Below are positions 20,479 through 29,077 of a DNA stretch of 64,000 bases, one piece after another. Location: positions 1 through 64,000 of the forward strand of contig JAUCBJ010008128.1 of NCBI GenBank assembly GCA_032718475.1. The letters are read 5' to 3'. Position numbers and translations under genes: made by a program. This DNA comes from Nemertoderma westbladi (lineage: Eukaryota > Xenacoelomorpha > Nemertodermatida > Nemertodermatidae). Position 1 is the stretch's first letter. The number at the start of each line of letters is the position of its first letter. The notes under the pieces were generated by a model. It was given only the letters and a program-made list of their open reading frames with translations, was not told the DNA's origin and searched no databases.

Positions 20479-20495
20479 ATGCGCTTCATAAAACC

Positions 20496-22058
20496 ATGAA
20501 CTGCAGGTACTGGCAAGCACTACCCAGAGAAGATCAGGTAGAATATGCGGCGAGAAATGACATCTGCTCGCGATGCGTGATGAGTGGACATAAGGATAGG
20601 CAATGCAAAGAGACGCCGGTCAAGTTCGGTCAGAGGAAAGGCCAAACAATGGCAATGAGCACGGTAGGGGCGAAGAAGAGAGGAACGGGCCTACTTGGGG
20701 TAGTACCAGTGCGAGTGATTGGAGAAGGCAATCGATCAGTAACCACACTGATGCTGGTTGATAGTGGAGCTGCCTTCACATTAGTCGAGGAATGGGTGGC
20801 CGAAGAGATAGGATTGAGAACGAGGCCAAGCAGAATGGCGGTAACAACCATCTCTAGCAAAGATGAGATCCTGGAGATGAGGACCGGATGGTGCGCAATT
20901 GCAGCGATGGCACCGGGATGCGACTACGGGGTGACCATCGACCCTGTCCAAGTGATAGAGTCAATTAACATCAATGCCAGGCGGCCAACCAATATCGAGG
21001 TCGAGCAATATAAATTCCTGGACGACATTGACTTCTCAATCCCAGAAGTGGACGTTAGGAAGGTATCCATCATAGTAGGAATGGACTGCCCAACGGCCCA
21101 CGAAAGAATGCAAACGGTCTTCGGCGAAGACAAACAGTGTGACCCGGTGGCGATATTAACACCATTCGGGTGGACACTGACAGGCCCAATTAGAAGTAAT
21201 ATACCATTCCATGTGTCTGAGAGTTCAGGATGCATGGTGCCAGGAACTATTGACGAGATAGAGGAGAGGCCAGAGACGGGCAATAGTGGTAGACAGCTAC
21301 AAGTGGAAGCAACACCAAGAGAGTGGGCGGAGGAGAATGGCATGGATGCAGAAGATCTAGAGATGATGGGTTGGAACAGGAGTCCCAGCAAGAATCGGTA
21401 TGGAGATGGAGAGGAGCGGACGGCGAAATGTCCGGGGGACAGGCCGGAGGAGTGTCCAGAAGAGATGCCGGTCCGGTTGGGAGGCATGCCGACAAGGGGG
21501 AGGCCGAGCAGGAGGACTAAATGGAAAGGGAGAAGATTTGAGACAACCAAACCAGGGGCTGAGAAGCCCGTGGGTGGGCATGTGATGGACGAAGGAGCCG
21601 GGAAAGTAGGAGGCGTGCTGCATACGCACGCGGGACTGACAGAGTGTGAGGGGGCATTACATGGACAGAGATCGTGTGTACCGAAGGACGAACGGGGGTC
21701 GTCGAGGCCTTTAATGCCAGCACACATATTAAGGGGGAGGCCAGCAGAGGTGGCATCTAAGATTAAGGAGAAGAACAGGGGCGGCATTATACCGCCGGGC
21801 GACACGTTGAAGGGTGGCACTTTGCCGCCAAGGGACGACCACGAGAAATTTAGCAACATAAATAACAGACAGCATTTCCAAAGGAGACAGGAGAAAAGAC
21901 CACCTATCGAATTGACAAGGATAGCGGAGCGAAGAATTAGAGAACCTATAGGGGGGCAGTGGGAGAGTTGCCTGCTGGAGGAATCACCCCTTAGGTCGCT
22001 GAGTCGTCCAATAAGTTGGACCAAGATGAAAGAATTAGATCCGCAGAAGTGCGGGTAG
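20496..22058 (+). CDS. CCHC knuckle and DUF1758-like aspartic protease, outer element
   Basis: 520 codons. Residues 26-39 form a canonical zinc knuckle (CSRCVMSGHKDRQC). Residues about 65-250 match the BEL/Pao protease: MLVDSGAAFTLV with the catalytic DSG near residue 89, a VGMDCPTAHERM phrase, then GWTLTGPI near 228, the usual end of this domain. In a complete BEL the RT would follow. Here residues 260-520 are Gly/Arg/Glu-rich low-complexity sequence with no RT motif, so pol is lost or replaced. An ATG at 20496 is used as the listed start, but the frame is open slightly upstream (ALHKT). Confidence 0.8.
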   Translation: MNCRYWQALPREDQVEYAARNDICSRCVMSGHKDRQCKETPVKFGQRKGQTMAMSTVGAKKRGTGLLGVVPVRVIGEGNRSVTTLMLVDSGAAFTLVEEWVAEEIGLRTRPSRMAVTTISSKDEILEMRTGWCAIAAMAPGCDYGVTIDPVQVIESININARRPTNIEVEQYKFLDDIDFSIPEVDVRKVSIIVGMDCPTAHERMQTVFGEDKQCDPVAILTPFGWTLTGPIRSNIPFHVSESSGCMVPGTIDEIEERPETGNSGRQLQVEATPREWAEENGMDAEDLEMMGWNRSPSKNRYGDGEERTAKCPGDRPEECPEEMPVRLGGMPTRGRPSRRTKWKGRRFETTKPGAEKPVGGHVMDEGAGKVGGVLHTHAGLTECEGALHGQRSCVPKDERGSSRPLMPAHILRGRPAEVASKIKEKNRGGIIPPGDTLKGGTLPPRDDHEKFSNINNRQHFQRRQEKRPPIELTRIAERRIREPIGGQWESCLLEESPLRSLSRPISWTKMKELDPQKCG

Positions 22059-23142
22059 AGGTGTTACCTGTCTGTTAGAAGGGGCACCTTAATTTGGAGT
22101 TAAAGAGAGTTTAGTCGTCCAAGTTTTGGACTGAGGGGGTGGGATTGAGGGCGAGACGCCCTTCCCACACATAAAAATAAAAAATAAATAAATAAAAATT
22201 AGAGTTAGTTAGTTCGGAGTCAGTTAGAAGGTACGTAGTACCTAGAGTTAGTTAGTTAGGAGGTACGTAGTACCGTCAGTTAGTAGAGTTAGTTAGTTAG
22301 AAGGTACGTAGTACCGTCAGTTAGTAGAGTTAGTTAGTTAGGAGGTACGTAGTACCGCTAGAGAGTTGGAGGGTACGTAGTACTGCTAGTTAGAGAAGAG
22401 TTAGAGGGTACGTAGTACCGTTAGTTAGAGAGTTAGAGGGTACGTAGTGCCGTTAGTTAGAGAGTTAGAGGGTACGTAGTACCGCTAGTTAGAGAGTTAG
22501 AGGGTACGTAGTACCGCTAGTTAGAGAAGAGTTAGAGGGTACGTAGTACCGTTAGTTAGAGAGTTAGAGGGTACGTAGTACCGTTAGTTAGAGAGTTAGA
22601 GGGTACGTAGTACCGTTAGTTAGAGAGTTAGAGGGTACGTAGTACCGTTAGTTAGAGTGTTAGAGGGTACGTAGTACCGCTAGTTAGAGAAGAGTTAGAG
22701 GGTACGTAGTACCGTTAGTTAGCTAAGGAGAGTAAGAGTCAGTAAGAAAGTATATAGTACTAGTTAGTAAGAGAAAGAAATAGAGGTAGTAGGGTATATA
22801 CAGATATAGATATCAGTTAGTAGTTAGTAGCAAGAGGGGGGCATATGAGTACAGCTGGATAAATCGTGTGGCCACACGACGCATACTGTTGTACTGCATA
22901 GGCCCACAGAGTAGGCCAGAATGTGGATTAGGAGATAGAATAACCCATAGGCAGTAGCAAATAATAGAAATAGTAGGACAATAGGATTGAAATCAAAATA
23001 AAGTTAAAATAGAATAGAATAGGGCTAAGAAGGGGAACAAAATTATGATAACAGTAGTAAGAATGGGCAATAACTCAGAAACTCAGAAAGAAATAGGCCA
23101 TCGAACTGAACTTAAACCACCTAAACCCATCACTCACCACGT
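22059..23142 (+). other. non-coding spacer of outer element with minisatellite
   Basis: No gene is seen. It contains the 32/35-bp minisatellite listed separately and AT-rich simple sequence (AAATAAATAAATAAAAA) near 22165. It is the place where RT, RNase H and integrase would be expected. Confidence 0.6.
22205..22730 (+). repeat. 32/35-bp minisatellite with GGTACGTAGTACC core
   Basis: Around 14-15 copies of a TTAGTTAGAGAGTTAGAGGG unit with GTACGTAGTACC; the distance between cores is 32 bases, or 35 where AGAAGAG replaces AGAG. Each core holds GGTAC-GTA-GTACC, a 5-bp palindrome around three bases. Copies are very similar. Confidence 0.9.
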
Positions 23143-24513
23143 TTGCGCCTTGGCAAGGCACCACCTACGGGTGAGCGATCGGGCAGAGTTCGAGATGGCA
23201 GGCAAACTAGATGGGAGAGGAGAGAAGCAGAAGAGAGGGAGGAGGAAGCTAGGGCGCAGAGCTACGGCTTCGAGGAACAAGCGGCCTTAGATGAACTTCA
23301 TTGGGCTTCGTCAGGGAGTTCGGGGGAGTCTCTAGGCAAAGAACTGGGGTGTACGGTGGGATCACCGAAGCAGTCGACGTCGGGATTGCAAGCGATGCCC
23401 ATACCAGCGGGCGCCGAGGGCGATAAACCGCAGAGGAAGCTAGGGGAGCTTGAAGAATGGAGAGTTACGGGCAAGAGCCAAGGCGGGAAGGGACATAGTG
23501 GGTCCACCAGGATACCGGGGTTGGAACCACTGCGAGAGGAGGACGAGGACGACGACGAGTTCGGGGAGATGCCGCCCAACGAGAGGATAGGCCACTTGGA
23601 CACGGACTGGGTTGGCGGGAGGGTGGTGACGGCCAGTGGGGCGAGAGCCTTCTGGGATAAACCCGGCAAGCGGGCCTGGGTGCACGAGGAGCCGGTGATG
23701 GATTTCGCGGGGAGCACTATCAGGTTGGGCGAGCAACCGGGGACGGCACCACGGGTAGTATTCGGAGAGACGATGCCCGGGAGGGGCGAGGAGATCGACG
23801 TAAACGGGGACGCTAACGTCCAGAAGTTCACCTATCAGCGGCTCCACAGACCGCGGAGATCGCTTGGGACGAAAGATGACTTGGGGCGGGAGACATTGGT
23901 ACTCGGTTGCGACTACTGTGGGAGACAGACCCACCAGGAAAGGAGCTGTTTGTACCGGTTCCAGAAAGGGACCAGCTGTCTCTACTGCCACGAAACGAGC
24001 CACAGGATGGGAGCGTGTCCACGGTTGCATAACCGATGTCCGAAGTGCAACTTTCGGGGACACTACGGGCGCCAGTGCGACTGGATGGACGATGAGGAGA
24101 AGTTTAGGACCTTCGAAGAATGGGCCGACGTCGGGGCCATGACACGGCAGCGCATGAAGGCCCAGGAGTTTAAGTGGGGTTTCTTCCTAATCAACCAGGA
24201 GGCTCACTTGGAAATCATAAAGAGGAGGTTACCGTTTACCTATCAAGAGGTAGCAACGGCGGCGTCATTTGCCGGGGTAATGAATACGCAAAGGTATTTG
24301 GACAGGTGGACGCCACAGAACCGAGGGGCGTTTAGGGATTTCTTGGCGGAGCACGTACCGCGAGCAATGAAGATGATCTTATGGGACGCCACCAGGGGGA
24401 GACAACAAGGCCACTCGGAGGGGCCACCGGCGAAGCGATATCGGGCACTAATAACACCAGCGCCCAAGGAGCCAACAACCGGAATCAGTAGGGAGGTGGC
24501 AGCGAAAGTCTGA
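23143..24513 (+). CDS. three-zinc-knuckle protein near 3' LTR of outer element
   Basis: 456 codons in sense orientation, placed where an envelope gene or accessory ORF could lie. Three consecutive canonical CX2CX4HX4C knuckles occupy residues about 257-310 (CDYCGRQTHQERSC, CLYCHETSHRMGAC, CPKCNFRGHYGRQC), so nucleic-acid binding is very likely. The N-terminal 240 residues are Gly/Glu-rich and look disordered; the C-terminal 140 (RTFEEWADVGAMTRQRMKAQ; RRLPFTYQEVATAASFAGV) look globular and helical but I do not recognise them. No signal peptide or membrane segment, so it is not an envelope protein. The ORF may start further downstream; the listed start is not ATG-supported. It may be a duplicated gag nucleocapsid or a captured host CCHC protein. 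Confidence 0.65.
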   Translation: MRLGKAPPTGERSGRVRDGRQTRWERREAEEREEEARAQSYGFEEQAALDELHWASSGSSGESLGKELGCTVGSPKQSTSGLQAMPIPAGAEGDKPQRKLGELEEWRVTGKSQGGKGHSGSTRIPGLEPLREEDEDDDEFGEMPPNERIGHLDTDWVGGRVVTASGARAFWDKPGKRAWVHEEPVMDFAGSTIRLGEQPGTAPRVVFGETMPGRGEEIDVNGDANVQKFTYQRLHRPRRSLGTKDDLGRETLVLGCDYCGRQTHQERSCLYRFQKGTSCLYCHETSHRMGACPRLHNRCPKCNFRGHYGRQCDWMDDEEKFRTFEEWADVGAMTRQRMKAQEFKWGFFLINQEAHLEIIKRRLPFTYQEVATAASFAGVMNTQRYLDRWTPQNRGAFRDFLAEHVPRAMKMILWDATRGRQQGHSEGPPAKRYRALITPAPKEPTTGISREVAAKV

Positions 24514-25316
24514 AGGCAGAAAGTGGATCCCAGAGGAGCGGTAGTGACCAAGAAACGACCCAGGGAGGAGGACGCCAGAGGGAACTACCCTCATAGGGAC
24601 AAATAGGTTCCCAGGGTGGGGGGAGAGAAACTGAGACTTGGACGTGGTACGCCTGGAAGGCGCCACGTGGGACGTGCGAACTATTAAATACAAATTAAAA
24701 TGATGCAAGCAATAAATAAGTGCAATTTGTATGTACGTACGTAGTAATCAGTAGTTTAGTCATAAATATACATTCGAAGTAAGTATTATAGTCATACAAC
24801 CTTTTCCAATTAGCTACTGGACCGGGGAGAACTGACTATGACGAACGAGACACCAGACGATTTCACACTTCTTGAGTGCGACGGCACAGGAGGGGGGGTA
24901 AGATTCGTCAGAAGGAATAAGGCGGTTAAAGAGAGTAGAGAGTAATAGTGCGGAGAAGAGTGCGGATGCAATTCTAGTGTGGGGGGGGGGGGGGGGGAGG
25001 AATAAGAGGCTGAGTGAGGGACAGGAAAGTCCGAGAGTTAGAGCGGGAGAGAGGAGAGTCTGTATGAGAGAAGAGTAGAGTCAGGGCGAAAGTGTTGGGG
25101 TAACAAAAGTCGTGTGAGAGGCGAGCGCGATCGGCCCGACATGGGACGCCAGGCAAACCGGGTAGTGACATCATACCCATAGGGAGCGGCCTGGAAAGCC
25201 GGCTCCGAGAGAAAAGAATTCCACCCCACACCCGATACTAGATCGGGATCCAGCGGGATTGTAGCACACTTAAGGTGGATGCTATCTTCTCACCGGGAAT
25301 ATAGCATGGGGGGGAG
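24514..25316 (+). other. 3' untranslated part of outer element, polypurine tract
   Basis: G/A-rich, non-coding. A G17 run lies at 24981-24997. The polypurine tract GGGGGGGAG (25308-25316) ends exactly at the LTR and would prime plus-strand synthesis. Confidence 0.75.
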
Positions 25317-25875
25317 TGTTAGCTTATTCAATCCCGCTAACACCCCTTAAAGTTAAGCCGATAAGCAATATTGGGGGACACGAGATTGGGCAATCAATCA
25401 CTCGTGTCACCCCAACAAAATGGGAAGGAGGAACACACAATAAGGGTCAGGGGCCAAACCCCTAACCGAGAGAGAATAGCTGGGGTGAACGGGAACACTC
25501 CAAAGGGCGCCAACAAGGGTATCAACCAATCAGAGGGGGGGAAGCATCAATCAGGTAGAGTAACAAGGCCAACCCGTGCAATATAGCCAGTTGGCAGTAA
25601 TCATATCAGTTCAGTTATCTCAGTATCATGTTGGTGCTAGTTAGGTTAGTTAGTTTAGCTAGGGAAGGACCGGGACTTTAATTACCGTAACCCGCCTTCC
25701 GTATACGACAACATTATTCATATGCCTATATCTATATACCCTATGTCTATATATCCGTACAACCGATTATTATATACGACGAACGACAGGAACTCCTTTT
25801 ACCTTTCATACACACGGCGGGGACGCGTGAACTAAACAACCGGATAAACCGGGATCCTTCCTGGATCCCGTCACA
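25317..25875 (+). repeat. 3' LTR of outer element (559 bp)
   Basis: Matches 2469-3009 with 18 extra bases (a GGGAACACTCCAAAGG segment near 25500). Followed by the GCATC duplication at 25876-25880. Confidence 0.93.
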
Positions 25876-27075
25876 GCATCCACAGAGCAAGGATTGGAGG
25901 AGCACAGAGGATTGAATACCTTGACGTCGATATACACCCGCTCAAAACGCCCACCCCACAGCCCACTCGCCGCAACGTTCAGACGGGCCTCTGGGTCTAC
26001 CGTAGCAGATCTCAGGCGGAATGACTTGCCCTCGATCGGCTGGAGATGGGGTTCCACCTCGACGTCGTGTGCGACCTCGCTGAGGAGCTCGGCGAGGAAA
26101 TCGCGGACCTCGTTGTGCCGCAGGATTGGGTAGGCTCCCATAGGGCAGTGAAGGGAGTGGGAGATGGTGAATACAGCACCGCAGGAGCAGTTGGCGGGCA
26201 GCCTCGGGGGCTCCCACCCAAATCGCAGACACAACGCATCCCGGAAAGCAGATTTGTGTAGGGAAAAGTTGTATCTGGAATTGGGTAGGGCCGAGAGCCA
26301 TGCCGATGCTCCACGCTCCTTTGCCAGTGTCCGATAGTAGAGGGCGTCTCCAGACAGTTGAGCATCAACCGCCGCACATCGAGTCTTCACAACCTCATCC
26401 TGCTCCTTGCGGATCTCACGCAGGATGGTCTGCTGTGTTGTACGAGTGGCTGGGTCCGAACACCGTAGGGGCTCCCCCCCCCCCCCCCCCTCCCTCACAG
26501 GGAGTGCCAGCAGCTGTCGTTCCAAAAGGCCGGGTGGGTATCTACCAGTGAGTGTCGGGATGACTGTGCTGGAGAGCGTTTCCTCAACTCGATCCAAGTG
26601 ACCGACTAACCCGGGTGTGGTGCGAGCCAAGAAGTTTACCTTTGGCTGTAAGCCACGGACCAGGCATCACGGACCAGGCATCCGTACGCGGGGTGGGGAG
26701 CAGTCACTGCGAAATCGTTGAGGTGTTCTAGTTGGCAACAGGTGGCGTCAACTCGCTTCTCCAGATACCCAGCACAGTAGGATGTGGACCCTATTACGGA
26801 CCCCAGGACTCGATGACCATCGACCATTTCAACAGGGAGGCCAGAGAAAATCGCGTTGGCCTCTTCGCGCTTTGAGTTCTTTACAATAAGAAATGCCTTT
26901 GTGGGGTAATATAATATCCATAGCCAGGCCCGATGGTTGCCGCTTCCTCCCAATAGTCACGTAGCATTCCGAGGTTACCAGCAGCGCTGCCATCATCCGC
27001 ATACCACTTGTGGATACCCGGAAAGGTCATTGGATCCGATGAAACCGCCTCTCGGACTGGGTAAACCCCTGGTTG
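25876..27075 (-). pseudogene. LINE-like RT with restriction-like endonuclease tail (right half)
   Basis: Minus-strand pieces in several frames. From 27075 leftwards: the catalytic box WYADDGSA, then GPGYGY, a KAFLIVKNSKREEANAIF segment and thumb (26636-26953). Then a long frame (26630-25876) with LTGRYPPGLLERQLLALPVR, ERGASAWLSALP, a zinc-type CSCGAVFTISHSLHCPMG, RHNEVRDFLAELLSEV and finally IDVKVFNP, the DVKV being the expected PD-(D/E)xK end of a restriction-like endonuclease. The usual Asp in the preceding strand appears as Asn (ARLNVAA). Frameshifts separate the parts and a C17 run (26474-26490) sits inside it. It is the target of the outer LTR element and continues at 2468. Confidence 0.75.
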
Positions 27076-27149
27076 GGTGGAGGAGACCGCCAGTTGTAGG
27101 GGGGAAGCCGCCGGTTGTGGTTGGAGGGGGGAACCTGCCAGTTGGAGGG
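27076..27149. other. G-rich low-complexity junction
   Basis: Short repeats of a GCCGGTTG/GCCAGTTG..GGGGGGAA phrase between the RT pseudogene and the next LINE fragment. No function seen. Confidence 0.5.
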
Positions 27150-27995
27150 GTGATAACTCGAAGGCGAGGAAATCCTGCCAAGTACCTAACTGATCTAGAC
27201 TTTGCTGATGACTTAGGAGTACTCTCAGAATCATTAGAGGGAGCCCAACGGCTCCTCAGCTCATTAGAACATGCTGCTTCTAGTGTTGGTCTTTTTATTA
27301 ACTCCAGAAACACCAAAATTTTGACAGTTGACTTTGAAAGTCCTCAGCAAGTCTCTGATCGGATGAGCATAAGCTCAAAGGATGGTATGCTTGAGCATGT
27401 GGACGACTTCTGTTACCTGGGATCATGGATCCAGAAGTCAGGTGAGGACCTTCGAATACGTAAGGGAAAGGCATGGGCAGCCTTGAATAGGCTTTCCAGG
27501 ATTTGGAAGTCACCGAAAATTAAGGTCCGATTATTTAGAGCCGCAGTCGTTCCAGTACTCCTCTACGGGAGTCCATGCTGGGCTCTAACTGCTGAGGACA
27601 CCAAATCTCTGGATGGAACATTCACAAGAATGCTACGCCGGGTTCATTGTATCAAGTACAATGCACACATTTCCAACCAGACACTATATAACATTGGAGG
27701 TGTCTCATTGGTTCCCCCAAGCTTGACACTAGAACAAAATCGCCTCCGCTTTGCAGGACATTGCTTTCGCCGTGAGGACCAGCCAGTGCATAATCTTGTA
27801 CTTTGGCAGCCTCATGGAGTGAATAAGCATGGTGGACAGCCCATGACTTTCTTGAGACGCATCTTAAAGGACACTGGCCTTGAAGATGCGGATGATCTAG
27901 CAAATGTCATGGGTGATAGGGAGTTGTGGCGGTGCAATTTTGTTGACAAGCCGGCACAGCATTCTTAAAAATGCAGCTGCAATGCAGCATGCCGA
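27150..27995 (+). mobile_element. second copy of FADD-box LINE, 5'-truncated
   Basis: The frame up to 27968 (AKYLTDLDFADDLGV ... HSFRREDQPV-type end) matches the LINE at 15174-16284 almost residue for residue, with a 12-base deletion in the KSP(R)I..KVRLF segment and a few substitutions. It covers the catalytic FADD box, thumb and C-terminus. The 3' end continues to a GTAGTAGTAG tail. Upstream of 27150 the frame is open only by chance and reads unrelated sequence. It is non-functional. Confidence 0.82.
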
Positions 27996-28518
27996 TCCTA
28001 GTAGTAGTAGATAATAGCACAGTCTGAATATAATAGTATGCAACACAACCTTAGTGACGAAGGTCAAAAGTATTACGGTCTCACAACTGTAAGGAAATCA
28101 ACTAAACTAATAATCAATAATCACAACGGTTATATCATTGACACATATTACATTAGCCCTACACTACAGGGTGGCCTTAATATCCAATAGATGCGCTCTT
28201 GTCCTCTTCCTGCCCACTATTGGCTTAACCTGATTAATTCTCACCTCGCCACTCCCTGTTGGCATTGTCCCATGGTGTTAAGATGATAGGAAAAGTAAAT
28301 AAAGTATTGAGGGTCTTTAGCTGGTTATATTCATTCATTCATTACCGGACTAAACGCCTCCGGCGGCTATAATTAAAATGGTAGGACTAATAGTAGTATA
28401 TATATGTGCACCGTGTGCAGCAGGTAAAAACTGGTCGAGCAATCTAAAATCAAAATAAAATATCATTGAGCTCATTATGCTGGGTACAGGGTGCGCAACG
28501 AGCCTATGATATATTAAT
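27996..28518. other. no gene seen
   Basis: Mixed-composition unique-looking sequence; I see no coding or repeat structure beyond short ATATA runs. Confidence 0.5.
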
Positions 28519-29049
28519 TCATACAACAAACCAATCAAGGCAATTCATCCAGGATTTTGAATAAAAGGAGTTTAAAGCCAGTACCCTTGAAATCTCAATG
28601 TTTGATTTGGAGAGTTTCTCGAATAATTTGCAGTAGTCCACGGTGTCGAAAGCGGAGGACAGATCTAGGGAAAGCAGGTGTATGGAAGAACCGCCATAGT
28701 TGAAACGTTTTACTAAATTATCTGCCATAAGGTGAGGTATCTCTGTGTTGAGTTTGGGTTTGTAGGCAAATTGCAGGTCACTAGTTTCAAGTTTGTCTGT
28801 AAAGTCTCCTAGGACAATGATTTCCCATAATTTGGTGAGAGTGTGTATGATGGAGATGCCTCTGTAGCTTCCACATAGTTGTTTATCTCTTGTTTCATTT
28901 TTTAGAAAAGGAAGCAGAATGCTGGTACACATCTTTTCTGGGAAGTCATTTGTTGTTAGAATGGTATTGAAAATATACGCAATGCATTCATATAATTCAT
29001 CGGAGAGACTGTGTATTAGGTGTTCAGCTTTGAGATTGTCAATTGTCAA
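28519..29049 (-). pseudogene. LINE reverse transcriptase fragment (CR1/Jockey-like)
   Basis: 176 codons with fingers-palm motifs in order: SILLPFLKN, a GSYRGISIIHTLTKLWE segment (RT motif 1-2 region), LQFAYKP and motif A LLSLDLSSAFDTVDY. The frame stops right after, so motifs B and C are missing. It has been cut by neighbouring sequence on both sides. It abuts the start of the Penelope-like element on the opposite strand. Confidence 0.75.
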
Positions 29050-29077
29050 ATGTTACTTTTTCTATCATCTTTATACT

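Larger units (their letters stand above)
2469..25875 (+). mobile_element. 23.4-kb BEL/Pao-like LTR element, itself carrying a nested BEL element
   Basis: Long terminal repeats at 2469-3009 and 25317-25875 start with TGTTAGC and end with CGTCACA. The element is flanked by the same five bases, GCATC, at 2464-2468 and 25876-25880: an intact target-site duplication. A G-rich polypurine tract (GGGGGGGAG) precedes the right LTR. Without the nested insertion (5410-18588) the element is about 10.2 kb. Its internal part encodes gag-type proteins, a DUF1759-like domain, a CCHC knuckle, a DUF1758-like aspartic protease, and a separate three-knuckle protein near the 3' end. I find no reverse transcriptase, RNase H or integrase. 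The two LTRs differ by about four substitutions and one 18-bp indel by eye, so insertion was recent. Confidence 0.93.

Noticed and set aside
26937-27149. N-terminal part of the plus-strand ORF at 26937-27968
   Set aside because: It overlaps the antisense RT pseudogene and a G-rich junction; LINE similarity starts only near 27150.
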